Positions 6,162-15,045 are shown, counted from the first letter of the stretch. The stretch: DNA of 64,000 nt from Candidatus Vicinibacter affinis (GCA_016714365.1 JADJNH010000005.1:2084501-2148500); one strand, 5' to 3'. A program made the numbers and translations. Notes: generated by a model not told the origin, from the letters alone.

Positions 6162-9100
6162 TTAGTATTGTCCGTAAATACTCACTCCTCCACCGAAATA
6201 CTGGTGTTTTAAATGTTCGTAAACTAAATTTGTCTTTAAGTCAATGTCGTCAGTTTGATAAGTAGGGTAAGGCAAAGTCTCAAATAGTGTTTTGCTTACT
6301 GTGTTGAAAACCGCTGCTGCTGTTACTGATTTGTCAGACCATTGCGCCACTTTCAATTTCTCTTTTTTCAATTCTTCAAGCAGTTCAACAGAGATTTTTT
6401 TGATTTCATTTTTCTCTTTCTCTTCCAATTTTTTACCATGCCTTAGAATGTCGAAAATTGCTTTCTGCTCGTCTGTCAGGCCCTCTCGTTTGGTGTCGGC
6501 TTCCTCTTCTGAGTAGGAGTTTACAAGCTCAATTAGTTTTCTAAAAGTTTCTTTGATGACTACTTCGTCTTTACCTCTGTTGTATTCTTCTATAATTTCC
6601 TGATATCGTTTGTAATAGTCAACTGTCAATGGATTTCTTTCTACCATTTGTTTCAGTTGCTTTTCAATTTTGTCTTTGAGTGATTGAACGGCTGCATTTT
6701 TATTTTTAGTTTTCAGAAAGTATTGCTCCAACAAATCAAAGTCTAAGCCGCTTAGGTCAATGATTTTACTTTCATTGTGGCCTGATTCTGCAACCATATT
6801 TTCTATGGATTCATCCACCACGTTTTGAATTTTTCGCATAATTTCTGCAACATCTGCACTTTCAATATTGTCCTCAATGGCAGTGTAGACCACATCAATT
6901 GCGTTTTTTCTTGGTGCATACTGGTTTAATACTTTGTGAGGTTGTAATGCTTTATATTTCTTAAAAACCTCTCTTGCAAGAACTTGAAATTTTCGTTTAG
7001 TTTCGTCATTGGTATAGACAGCATTAACTGCTTTTTCCATTGCAGCCAATTTGTGCAAACCATCCGCATTGATGAGTTCCTGCAAATCAAAATTTACTTC
7101 GTCCTTTAAAAATGTTTCAGTCGCTTCTAATGCTTCTTCTAATTGCTTGATGATTTCTTCTTTCGGCTTAACTGGTGGCTCTGGTTTTTCGCCACCACCA
7201 CCTTCGCCATCTTCACCACCTGAACCATAAATTGCCAAAGCGTCTAACAGAGCTGTGTAAGTTTCAATATAGTCCACTATCAACCCGTTGTTTTTGCCTT
7301 CGCTGATGCGGTTGGCCCTTGCAATGGCTTGCATAAGCGTATGAGATTTTAGAGGCTTGTCCAGATACAAAGTAGAAAGGGTAGGGACGTCAAAACCTGT
7401 GATCCACATGGCACAAACGATCACAAAACGAAATGGGTCATTTTCCTCTTTAAACCTTGCCTCAAGGTTTTCCTTATTCATTTTCTCACGGTGTGGCTCA
7501 ATGTCTAAATCCCATTTCTGAAACTTTTGTATTTCGTTTTGTTCCGAACTTACCACCACACATATTTCCGTTTCCTTTATCCATTGCAGTTCACGGCTCT
7601 TTTCCAATAATTCCTGATCCCCATATTTTCCTTTTACCAAATCTTTTTCTAAGTGCTCAACGTTCAGTTGCCAATGATGCGTAATTAAATCATACATTCT
7701 TACCGCCGTGAGCTTATCCAATGCGATGAACATTCCCTTGCCTTTGTAACCACGGTTGCAGAAATGCCAAACGGTATCTTTGGCTATATCATTCAATCTT
7801 TTATTAGCAATATGAATATGATAATCTCTCGCAAAAAGCTGTTCAAGTTTGCTTCTTTGGTCACCGTATAAATCTTCACTTTCTGAATCAATTATTGCTC
7901 GTATCTGGTCGTTGATTACAGGATTTTCTAATTTCAAAGGTCCTCCTCTGTTTTCATAATAAAGTGGGACAGTTGCTCCATCATCTACACTTCGTTTGAA
8001 ATCATATCGGGAAACATAGTCGCCAAAAATTCGCTTGGTGATTTCATCGTCTTTGAAAAGGGGAGTTCCGGTAAAACCTATAAATGAAGCATTGGGCAAA
8101 GAATTTCGCAAGTTCATTGCCAAATTTCCACCTTGTGTTCGGTGCGCTTCATCTGAAATTACAATGATGTTATCACGCCTGGTAATTTCTTCTTCAAAGT
8201 TGAATTTATGAATAAGTGTAAACAAATAGCGATGTTCCGAACTGAGTAATTCCCTCAAATGTTTTCCACTGTTGGCTTGTATTGAATCATTAGAGCCTGC
8301 TTTGACTTGTGGCACTGCACCAATTCCGCTGAATGTGCCATAAATTTGTCTGTCTAATTCGTTTCGGTCGGTAACGATTAAGAAAGTATAACTACCTATG
8401 AATTTGTGGTGAATCTTTTGACAGAAGAAAACCATTGAGTAGGATTTTCCACTTCCCTGTGTGTGCCAAAACACGCCGAGTTTTTGTTTTTCTTCTAAGC
8501 TGATTTTGCCATTTTTAAAAAGTTCTTCTTTTTGTTTGATATTTTCAATGGCTTTGTTAACACCAATAAACTGATGATTGCGGGCAATGATTTTTACCAC
8601 TTTGCCCAAGGAATTATCAAACAATATGAAGTTCTCAAATAAATCCAGAAAGCGTTTTTTCTCGCAAACACCCACAATAATTCTATCCAGGGCAACAATG
8701 CCTTCATCTTCCTCCGCTATGCGTTTCCATTCGTGGAAATGCTGATATTTGCCTGTAACGCTGCCAATGCGACTTTCAATGCCATTGCTCAACAAAACAA
8801 AAGCATTGTAATAAAACAGTTTAGGAATTACGGCTTTGTAATCGGTGAAATTATCGTTGTAGGCGTTTTCTAATTTTCGATGTGCTGCTTTAAGCTCTAT
8901 AAATAAAAGCGGAATACCATTTACAAAACCTATTATATCCGGCCTGCGTTCCCGATTGCTTTTACCCTGCAACCACAACTGGCGAACGGCTAAAAAGTTA
9001 TTGTTATCTGCATGGTCGAAATCAAAAACCTTGAGTGTTTTGTTTTTAACCTGCTCGCCTTTCTCGTTGATGAAATCAACGGGAATGCCATTGCGAAGCA

Positions 9101-9389
9101 ATTGGTATTTTTCGTAATTGATTTCATCTAATGACTTGGTAATGCTTTCTTCTATAATTTTATTGTAGGCTTCTTCATACGCTTTTTGTGGTAGGTCTGG
9201 ATTGAATTCTTTAATTTTCTCCAAAAATGTCTTTTTGAGCACCACTTCTTTTTTGTTCAGTCTTCCCAAACTGCTTCCTTCGCCAAAGCTTTCTTTGTTA
9301 TAGGCCAATAGTGTATCCCACCCCAATTGATGAAAAAATAAATCAATCGCTGTTTGTTCTATTAAATTATCTTCTGAGTATTCAAACAT
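6162..9389 (-). CDS. hsdR: Type I restriction enzyme, R subunit (HsdR)
   Basis: The 1075-residue motor and nuclease subunit of a type I restriction-modification complex. Near residues 145-165 RRPDIIGFVNGIPLLFIELK holds the PD-(D/E)xK nuclease core (D...ExK). The helicase part follows: Walker A HTQGSGKSYSMV (about residue 310), DEAHRTQ (motif II), FIGFTGTPLF (motif III), TGFDVPTLSTLYLDKPL, and QAIARANRI (motif VI). A glutamate/glycine-rich hinge (GSGGEDGEGGGGEKPEPPVK) precedes a long helical C-terminal region, probably the docking part for HsdM/HsdS. It is last in the hsd operon, after two non-hsd genes and a relic. Length and motifs indicate an intact enzyme. Confidence 0.95.
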   Translation of the reverse strand: MFEYSEDNLIEQTAIDLFFHQLGWDTLLAYNKESFGEGSSLGRLNKKEVVLKKTFLEKIKEFNPDLPQKAYEEAYNKIIEESITKSLDEINYEKYQLLRNGIPVDFINEKGEQVKNKTLKVFDFDHADNNNFLAVRQLWLQGKSNRERRPDIIGFVNGIPLLFIELKAAHRKLENAYNDNFTDYKAVIPKLFYYNAFVLLSNGIESRIGSVTGKYQHFHEWKRIAEEDEGIVALDRIIVGVCEKKRFLDLFENFILFDNSLGKVVKIIARNHQFIGVNKAIENIKQKEELFKNGKISLEEKQKLGVFWHTQGSGKSYSMVFFCQKIHHKFIGSYTFLIVTDRNELDRQIYGTFSGIGAVPQVKAGSNDSIQANSGKHLRELLSSEHRYLFTLIHKFNFEEEITRRDNIIVISDEAHRTQGGNLAMNLRNSLPNASFIGFTGTPLFKDDEITKRIFGDYVSRYDFKRSVDDGATVPLYYENRGGPLKLENPVINDQIRAIIDSESEDLYGDQRSKLEQLFARDYHIHIANKRLNDIAKDTVWHFCNRGYKGKGMFIALDKLTAVRMYDLITHHWQLNVEHLEKDLVKGKYGDQELLEKSRELQWIKETEICVVVSSEQNEIQKFQKWDLDIEPHREKMNKENLEARFKEENDPFRFVIVCAMWITGFDVPTLSTLYLDKPLKSHTLMQAIARANRISEGKNNGLIVDYIETYTALLDALAIYGSGGEDGEGGGGEKPEPPVKPKEEIIKQLEEALEATETFLKDEVNFDLQELINADGLHKLAAMEKAVNAVYTNDETKRKFQVLAREVFKKYKALQPHKVLNQYAPRKNAIDVVYTAIEDNIESADVAEIMRKIQNVVDESIENMVAESGHNESKIIDLSGLDFDLLEQYFLKTKNKNAAVQSLKDKIEKQLKQMVERNPLTVDYYKRYQEIIEEYNRGKDEVVIKETFRKLIELVNSYSEEEADTKREGLTDEQKAIFDILRHGKKLEEKEKNEIKKISVELLEELKKEKLKVAQWSDKSVTAAAVFNTVSKTLFETLPYPTYQTDDIDLKTNLVYEHLKHQYFGGGVSIYGQY

Positions 9390-9433
9390 AAGTGATAAGT
9401 GAATAGTGATAAGTGATAGGTTGCGTCATTATT

Positions 9434-9595
9434 TTAATTCTTTTGAATTTTTACCGGTTGATACCAACATAGCGTTCCGCTTCTCAGTGCTTGTTTACTT
9501 AAAACAAATTCATTTCTTTCTGCTTGTAAATACTTTGAAAGTTTGACTATTCGAATAGCAAACGAATAACTCTTATTTTTTAAGGGACTCTCCAT
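9434..9595 (-). pseudogene. Four-helix-bundle (S23 / TIGR02436) protein relic
   Basis: An ATG at 9593-9595 opens MESPLKNKSYSFAIRIVKLS, continuing KYLQAERNEFVLSKQALRSG T, which is the first two helices of the four-helix-bundle S23 family. The family next has a (S)xGxN motif; here it appears only after a single-base frame change (YVGIN), and the original frame runs into a stop at 9434. The rest of the gene is missing. Such genes are often scattered in Bacteroidota accessory DNA, sometimes in 23S rRNA intervening sequences. This one sits between rhuM-fic and hsdR. Confidence 0.65.
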
Positions 9596-9615
9596 GACTT
9601 TTTACTATTCGCTTT

Positions 9616-10593
9616 TCACTTTGATCGGTTTAAAATACTAATAACAAGCTGCTTCACTATTTCCATTTCTTCCGGCTTGCTGGTGGCTACAAATAGGGTG
9701 ATGGCTGCCAGTGCTTCGTTGCTGATGATTGGCGTATTGTTCTCTAAATAAAGCAAACCGTTCTGCTCCAGAAAATGGAGAAAGCAAGCCGCTGCTATAC
9801 GTTTGTTGCCGTCAACAAAAGAATGATTTTTTACAATGAGGTATAACAGCGCAGCGGCTTTTTCTTCGATGCTATGGTACAAATCTTTGTCGCCAAAAGC
9901 TTGTGCAATTTGTTTTACTGAACTTTCAAATCCCTTATCCTTCGGTTTGGCAAATACATCCGAAGTATAGGCTGACTTCATTTTTGCAATCACCTTTAAG
10001 TAGTCTTGCACATCGGGATAAACAGTTTGGCGATTGGTTCTGCCTGAAGCGTCTAACTTTTCGTGGTCGTAATCGTCCAGCAACGACAATCCGTTGGCGA
10101 AGATTTGCAGAAGTTGGCTGTCTTCTGTGTTGGCTTGTTGAGTAATGGCTCGACTTAAAATCCGGATGCCGGTTTTGAGATATTCTACATGTTGTTTTTT
10201 TTCGGCAAGGCGTTTTTCGTTTATAGTATAGCCCTGCACCAGATAATCTTTGAGCCGTTGGGATGCCCATTGACGGAATTGGGTCCCCCTTTTGGAATTA
10301 ACTCTATATCCTACCGAAAGAATGGCATCGAGATTGTAATACTTTACCTGCTTTTCCTGTGTTTTCCCTTTAATAGCTCCGTGTTGAGTGGTGTGTGCAA
10401 AATTTGCACTTACCACTATTTCTTCCAATTCACCTTCCTTAAAAATATTGCGTAAATGCTTGGATATAACTGTTCTGTCACGTTCAAATAGTTGGGAAAT
10501 ATCTTCCTGAGTTAACCAAAAGGTTTCCCCTTCAAACTGCACATCTATCTGTGTTTGATTATCGGGGGTTTGGTATATTACTATTTCACTCAT
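9616..10593 (-). CDS. RhuM-like N-domain fused to a Fic/DOC C-domain
   Basis: A 325-residue two-part protein. The first ~120 residues (IYQTPDNQTQIDVQFEGETF, LTQEDISQLFERDRTVISKH, NLDAILSVGYRVNSKRGTQF) are the RhuM region with a helix-turn-helix-like segment. The C-terminal part holds the Fic motif HSFVDGNKR (about residue 245), where the His is catalytic and the loop binds nucleotide. Fic enzymes transfer AMP or other phosphate groups to protein hydroxyls; Doc-type relatives inhibit translation. No clear separate antitoxin lies beside it, so inhibition may come from the N-domain. The gene is inside the hsd operon, 19 nt after the GxxExxY gene, and is a common passenger of type I systems. The target is unknown. 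Confidence 0.85.
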   Translation of the reverse strand: MSEIVIYQTPDNQTQIDVQFEGETFWLTQEDISQLFERDRTVISKHLRNIFKEGELEEIVVSANFAHTTQHGAIKGKTQEKQVKYYNLDAILSVGYRVNSKRGTQFRQWASQRLKDYLVQGYTINEKRLAEKKQHVEYLKTGIRILSRAITQQANTEDSQLLQIFANGLSLLDDYDHEKLDASGRTNRQTVYPDVQDYLKVIAKMKSAYTSDVFAKPKDKGFESSVKQIAQAFGDKDLYHSIEEKAAALLYLIVKNHSFVDGNKRIAAACFLHFLEQNGLLYLENNTPIISNEALAAITLFVATSKPEEMEIVKQLVISILNRSK

Positions 10594-10612
10594 GCTTCTA
10601 TTTGGCCATTCA

Positions 10613-11053
10613 TTAATTGTCTGAATTAGGATTTGTTGGATTTGTTAATTTTGGGATTTGATTCTTGTATGTTTTGTTTTCGGGGTGGTTGATATTATAT
10701 ACTCTTTTAAACTCAAGGCTCTTTGCCCCAAAATTGATGAGCAAACCAATGGGCAGGTTGTATGCTTGGCAATAATTCATAGCCTGTGTCAGGTGCACTT
10801 CTTCTAATTTTATCAATGCCTTCAGCTCTACCATTATCACATCTTCTACAAAAAAATCAACCCTGCGGGTGCCAATGTCAATGCCTTCATAATAAATGGT
10901 CATTTCCATTTCACGCTGAAATCCCAATCCCTGTTTTTCAAATTCTATGGCCAATGCCCGCTGGTAAATCACTTCCTGAAAACCATTACCCAAGGTACTA
11001 TGCACCTTCATCGCACAGCCAATTATTTTATGTGTCAGTTCTTCGTGCTTCAT
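10613..11053 (-). CDS. GxxExxY-family protein
   Basis: A 146-residue protein of the GxxExxY family (PF13366). The signature is GFQEVIY around residues 24-30, and the core MVELKALIKLEEVHLTQAM resembles a PD-(D/E)xK-like fold (VExK) without proven nuclease activity. The C-terminus (IPKLTNPTNPNSDN) is made by an AATCC-rich short repeat that also occurs, inverted, just upstream of the gene at 11199-11229. The gene interrupts hsdS and rhuM-fic in the hsd operon. Members are often found as single inserted genes in Bacteroidota. The biological role is not established. Confidence 0.8.
   Translation of the reverse strand: MKHEELTHKIIGCAMKVHSTLGNGFQEVIYQRALAIEFEKQGLGFQREMEMTIYYEGIDIGTRRVDFFVEDVIMVELKALIKLEEVHLTQAMNYCQAYNLPIGLLINFGAKSLEFKRVYNINHPENKTYKNQIPKLTNPTNPNSDN
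10619..10643 (-). repeat. AATCC-type short repeat, copy R1 (minus orientation)
   Basis: On the minus strand the sequence AAATCCTAATTCAGAC preceded by another AATCC. It encodes the last residues of the GxxExxY protein and is the inverted partner of copy R2 on the other side of that gene. Confidence 0.6.
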
Positions 11054-11198
11054 TTGTCAGAATTTGGATTCGTAAGATTTATTGATTTTAGTATAATATT
11101 CCTCCATATCATTATGCCCATAAAATAATCAATATTGTTTTGTTCACTTTACTTTACTTTTCTTTTATTTTCAATTCTTTTCTTTTGATAATCTTATC

Positions 11199-11229
11199 AT
11201 CCTTTAATCCAAAAAATCCTAATTCAGAC
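11199..11229 (+). repeat. AATCC-type short repeat, copy R2 (plus orientation)
   Basis: On the plus strand ATCCTTTAATCC, then AAAAAATCCTAATTCAGAC. The hsdS stop codon (11224-11226) lies inside it. R1 and R2 share AATCCTAATTCAGAC in opposite directions and bracket the GxxExxY gene. The ~145 bp between R2 and the GxxExxY start holds no gene. Confidence 0.6.
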
Positions 11230-12294
11230 TTCTATTTGCCCACTCATCAGTTTAGGTAATAAAATATCCCGTCCCTCCCGGAGTTTGGTGTTTTGCTTTT
11301 GAAGGACATTCATTAAACAAAAAATTGGTTTACAATAGTCTTCAAATGCTTTTATATCAGTCAATGATGGCAAATGAATTTTATTACTCAAAGCGGAGGT
11401 TCGGTTTAAACCAGGAACAGCTGCATCACTATTGTCAAAATGCTGGCTATGTTTCAGGTTGAAATAAAGAAAGTATAAGCTAATTTCTGATTCAACATAG
11501 TAAACTGTATCAATAGGGAAGAAGTCGGAATGACTCCAAAAGACAGTTCCAACATTCCCCTTTCTCCCAACAATAACACCTGGTCCTTTTACTAATGATA
11601 ATTCATTAAAACCAACTACACCGCTTGAACCGTATACAGGATACATGCCAGGATTTCTGTTATCAGCACTTAAAGACTTTCCATAATTTAATTTCAAAAC
11701 ATCGCCAAGAATTTTTGTATTTTTAAATTCATTAATCAACTTGTATTCACATAACGCCTTTTCCTCCAGCAACTTTATCCGCTTCAAATTATTCTCAATC
11801 AAATCATCATAAGCCGATAAAATGGAAGCGATTTTGCGTTGGGTGGGGAGGGGGGGAGTAGGAATTTTAAAAGTTAGAAGTTTTTCTAGACTTAAATTAT
11901 CTTGTGCAGCACCTACTGCAATACTTTTCATTCTTGCTTGAAAAATATCAAAGAAGTATTTTACAAAGCGAACATCACTTTTATCTTCATAAGGTACAAA
12001 GCCAATTACACTATCAGGAAAGCAAGCGTCAACTCCTAAAATGGCTGTATCGGCAATATTTGCTGCTATCGTAATACAAAGTGTTCCTTCTTTCCAGAGT
12101 TTACTTTGTTCAAGTCCTGCTTCATTATATGTTTGTGAGTATTCATTTATCCTAAAACCTGCCGCTTTGATATCACCTGTTTGAACAAATGGATATATAC
12201 CGCCATACAAATGCTCTGCATTTCTTGGTCTATGACGTGATTTACCTCTTCCGATAAAACCAATTTCATCAAATGATTTTAATTCCCATTTCAT
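11224..12294 (-). CDS. hsdS: Type I restriction enzyme, specificity subunit (HsdS)
   Basis: A 356-residue target-recognition subunit with two target recognition domains, each followed by a conserved helical spacer. The first TRD begins at WELKSFDEIGFIGRGKSRHR and ends in IPTPPLPTQRKIASILSAYD, then DLIENNLKRIKLLEEKA (helix). The second starts around ILGDVLKLNYGKSLS, contains GVIVGRKGNVGTVFW, and ends in LREGRDILLPKLMSGQIEV. Each TRD would read one half of a split DNA site; the site cannot be predicted by eye. Its ATG overlaps the hsdM stop by 4 bp (ATGA), so the two are translationally coupled. At 356 residues it is slightly short of the usual 400 but keeps both halves. Confidence 0.93.
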   Translation of the reverse strand: MKWELKSFDEIGFIGRGKSRHRPRNAEHLYGGIYPFVQTGDIKAAGFRINEYSQTYNEAGLEQSKLWKEGTLCITIAANIADTAILGVDACFPDSVIGFVPYEDKSDVRFVKYFFDIFQARMKSIAVGAAQDNLSLEKLLTFKIPTPPLPTQRKIASILSAYDDLIENNLKRIKLLEEKALCEYKLINEFKNTKILGDVLKLNYGKSLSADNRNPGMYPVYGSSGVVGFNELSLVKGPGVIVGRKGNVGTVFWSHSDFFPIDTVYYVESEISLYFLYFNLKHSQHFDNSDAAVPGLNRTSALSNKIHLPSLTDIKAFEDYCKPIFCLMNVLQKQNTKLREGRDILLPKLMSGQIEV

Positions 12295-14438
12295 ACAAAA
12301 ACCGATTTAAAGTTTTTAGAAATGGCATCCGCCAAAGCAATGGCTTCTTCGTTCAAGCCCTCCAACTCTATGTGTATTTCTTTCAATCGTTCTTCGTAGT
12401 CAATATCCTCATCGGTGCTGGTGTCCACCCCTACATACCTGCCCGGACTCAGGCTCCAGTCTTTGGCTTCTATTTCATTTTGCGTTACTACTTTGCACAG
12501 TCCTTCAACATCGGTATAAACGCCTTCGGGGAAACGGCTCGTAAGCCAATGGGCTTGTTTGTAGAAATATTCGGTTTCATGCAGCAAGCCGGGTTCTTCT
12601 TCATCGGGGTTGCCGCTGAGTTGTTGTTGCAGGGCTTTTAGGTGGTCAAGATGTTCTTTTAAGTTCAACTCTTTCCAATCTTTGTTTTTGTTGAGTTGGT
12701 ATTCTTTGGCGGCTGTGCTGATGGCGTCGAGCAACTGCTTGATGAGTTTGTCTTGAGGCTTGCGCAATCCTTTTGTCTGGGATACGATTTTCTCGAATAT
12801 TGGATTGGCAGGATTATCTAAGCGAGAAATATCTGCAAGCAAATTGTTTTGCTGTTCAAAAATGGTTTTGGCTTCGCTTGTTATTTCAATCCACTCAGGA
12901 ATCATCTTGTCAATCCTTAAATCCTGAGAATCCTGTTTTAGACAATATTCGCTTACTGTTTTAAACACTTTCTGTAAATGCTTTTGCAGTTCAGTGGTCG
13001 CTTCGGCTGTTTCTTTGGCTAAGTAGGCAGAGGTTTGCAAATAACTTTTTACCGTACTTTCAAACTTTTTGGTATTACCTCTGTACAGGTTTACAATGCA
13101 AATCAGGTTTTGCAATTGCTCGGAGCTAAAGTCGTTTACCTTACTGGTTACCTTGCGGTAAATTTTTCGGGCATCCAGCATCAGGACACGATTACGCTGA
13201 TTAAAGGATAGACAGGATTTTTGTTCTCCGTTTGCCTTAATTGTGTTAATCTCAGAATCCTCAAAATCGTGTTTAGACTCTTTTCCCCGGTCAAAAAACC
13301 AAAGCGTGCAAGGCAAGGAACGGGTATAGAAAAAGTTGTTGCCAATCGCCATCATCACATCTACGGCACCGGTTTTTACCAACTTCTCCCGTATGTCTTT
13401 TTCGCTGTGTCCTGCATCGCTGGCAGAGGAAGCCATTACAAAACCCGCTCTGCCTGTTGGTTTCAGGTAGTTGTAGAAATACTGAATCCACAAATAATTG
13501 GCGTTGTCGTTTTTAGGCAGGTAAACTTTTCCGTCCAACATCAGCCGCGGGTCTTTCTTAACGGCATCTTTACCTTTGTCCACACCATCCACATTAAACG
13601 GAGGATTTGCCATTACAAAGTCCGCACCCCCAACCAGGTTATGTTTGTCTTCGTAAAAAGTATTGCCCTCCTGTATGTTGCCTTCCAGGCCGTGTACTGC
13701 CAGGTTCATTTTGGCAAGTTTGGTATTGAGTTCGGCTTTTTCCTGTCCGTAAAAGGTTACCTTCTCAGCAGGTTTCAGACCTTCGTTTTCTATGAAATAG
13801 CCTGTTTGCACAAACATACCCGCACTGCCGCAGGCAGGGTCAAACACTATGCCATGGTCGGGTTCAATGACGTTTACAATGGTTTGCACCAAACTCATGG
13901 GCGTAAAAAACTCCCCGCCTTCCTGTGCCCCGGTCATTGCAAATTTGTTTAGAAAGTATTCGTATATCTTTCCGAACAAATCTCCTTCGGCTTTCTGCAA
14001 CACTTCTTTATTGAAAATGCGGAGCAGTTCCCTCAACAAGTCCTTGCTGAAAATGGAGAAATTCTTGGGCAATACACCTTTGAGGTTTTCATATTCGTCC
14101 TCAATCAGTTTCATGGCGTTGTCAATGGCTTCCCCTATATCGGCACTTTCGGGCAATGAAACCAAGTAATCAAACTGCGATTTCTCAGGCAGAAACATGG
14201 AGTTTTGCTCTTCAAAGTCCTTTTTGGTCAGCGGTCGTTTGCCCCGTTGTGGATGCGAGGGCAAGGTTTTCTCCACTTCCACTTTTACTTTTTGAAAGCG
14301 GTTGTAAGCGTGTCGTAAAAATATCAGTCCCAATACGGGCATTGAGTATTCCGAAGCAGTCAGTTTACTGTTTGCCCTCAGTTGGTCTGCGGCTCTCCAC
14401 AGTTCGGCTTCTAATTTTCTAAGTTGTTTTCCTTGCAT
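12291..14438 (-). CDS. hsdM: Type I restriction enzyme, methylase subunit (HsdM) with an in-frame repeat insertion
   Basis: A 715-residue N6-adenine DNA methyltransferase. The N-terminal HsdM domain (residues ~1-150, LRKLEAELWRAADQLRANSK) is followed by the SAM-binding motif I FDPACGSAGMFVQ (about residue 208), catalytic motif IV ANPPFN (about 275), and PTGRAGFVMASSASD further on. It methylates host DNA together with HsdS. Two stretches look foreign: residues about 392-420, encoded by 13183-13278, and residues about 505-515, encoded by 12912-12943. Both are made of AATCC-type repeats, the first bounded by inverted copies. The frame stays open through both. It is first in the operon hsdM-hsdS-GxxExxY-rhuM/fic-hsdR. 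Confidence 0.93.
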   Translation of the reverse strand: MQGKQLRKLEAELWRAADQLRANSKLTASEYSMPVLGLIFLRHAYNRFQKVKVEVEKTLPSHPQRGKRPLTKKDFEEQNSMFLPEKSQFDYLVSLPESADIGEAIDNAMKLIEDEYENLKGVLPKNFSIFSKDLLRELLRIFNKEVLQKAEGDLFGKIYEYFLNKFAMTGAQEGGEFFTPMSLVQTIVNVIEPDHGIVFDPACGSAGMFVQTGYFIENEGLKPAEKVTFYGQEKAELNTKLAKMNLAVHGLEGNIQEGNTFYEDKHNLVGGADFVMANPPFNVDGVDKGKDAVKKDPRLMLDGKVYLPKNDNANYLWIQYFYNYLKPTGRAGFVMASSASDAGHSEKDIREKLVKTGAVDVMMAIGNNFFYTRSLPCTLWFFDRGKESKHDFEDSEINTIKANGEQKSCLSFNQRNRVLMLDARKIYRKVTSKVNDFSSEQLQNLICIVNLYRGNTKKFESTVKSYLQTSAYLAKETAEATTELQKHLQKVFKTVSEYCLKQDSQDLRIDKMIPEWIEITSEAKTIFEQQNNLLADISRLDNPANPIFEKIVSQTKGLRKPQDKLIKQLLDAISTAAKEYQLNKNKDWKELNLKEHLDHLKALQQQLSGNPDEEEPGLLHETEYFYKQAHWLTSRFPEGVYTDVEGLCKVVTQNEIEAKDWSLSPGRYVGVDTSTDEDIDYEERLKEIHIELEGLNEEAIALADAISKNFKSVFV
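12912..12943 (+). repeat. AATCC-type short repeat, copy R3, inside hsdM
   Basis: On the plus strand AATCCTTAAATCCTGAGA followed by ATCCTGTTTTAGAC, aligning with R2 (ATCCTTTAATCC...AATCCTAATTCAGAC). It lies in frame within hsdM and contributes residues around KQDSQDLRIDKMI. Confidence 0.5.
13183..13278. repeat. AATCC-type inverted pair R4/R5 forming an in-frame insertion in hsdM
   Basis: R4 (13183-13220, minus orientation) and R5 (13248-13278, plus orientation) share AATC..C..AATCGTGT in opposite directions, 27 nt apart. Together they span about 96 bp inside hsdM, where other HsdM proteins usually pass directly from the WFFDRGK region to the (V)L(M/F)xDARKIYR region. The frame remains open. 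Confidence 0.55.
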
Positions 14439-14769
14439 TTGTGCTCTACTGGGTTAATGAAATAGTATTGTTCAAAGATATTATTCATTTCCGTGTTTTA
14501 GCAAAAAATGACCTTTTCTGGAAGGTAATAATCATGGAACCAAGAATGACAGTAGGGAAATCACAATTAATGACCGGAAAGATGGTGCGAAGTCTTATAG
14601 ACAGGCTATGTTTTTTGTAAGTGTCAAGCTGAGCTAAGGTGTGTTCATAGATTGGGGGTTTACTGAAGGTTAGAGTGGGAAACATTTATCAGACCACCAT
14701 GAGTGGGATGGGCAGTTCCAATTGAATGGCAGTCTCCATTCATCAACCTAATTAACTTATTATATTACT
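14439..14769. other. Intergenic stretch upstream of hsdM
   Basis: About 330 bp that should hold the hsdM promoter. I see no convincing gene. A plus-strand GAATGGCAGTCT at 14723-14734 matches the motif that ends the 102-bp repeat blocks near 4521 and 5230. Confidence 0.35.
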
Positions 14770-14873
14770 ATGAAAAAGATCCGAATTTTGGAAATGTGAA
14801 GGGTCAGCTTCACCGGAATAGTGGGGCACTTTGAAACGGAATAGGGAGGCAGATTGCTTCGGAATCTACAATT
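14770..14873 (+). mobile_element. Probable relic of an IS21-family end
   Basis: A short frame ATGAAAAAGATCCGAATT ends at TGA after nine codons. It is followed by three imperfect ~22-bp direct repeats: GGTCAGCTTCACCGGAATA, GGCACTTTGAAACGGAATA and GGCAGATTGCTTCGGAATC (14802-14866). Multiple repeats of the pattern GG(T/C)A...CGGAAT are characteristic of the ends of IS21-type elements in Bacteroidota. No istA or istB coding sequence remains. The call rests on pattern memory only. Confidence 0.35.
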
Positions 14874-15045
14874 TGTGTACATTTATTTATTTCAATCCAT
14901 GCGATAATGGTTTTGAACTTTTTGAGGTAGTTCATAAGCATATCACTTATTGGGAACAGAAAAAGCATCAAACCACAAATCAATCACCGAATAAAAGGTA
15001 TGAAGAGTCAAATAAAAATTAGGCTGTTTAATATGAATTTTATTA

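Noticed and set aside
13221..13952. 243-codon plus-strand frame opposite hsdM
   Set aside because: A shadow of hsdM with its conserved motifs on the other strand; no family pattern in the plus frame.
14485..15022. Two small frames (66 and 63 codons) in the gap upstream of hsdM
   Set aside because: No family resemblance; one crosses the IS21-like repeats.
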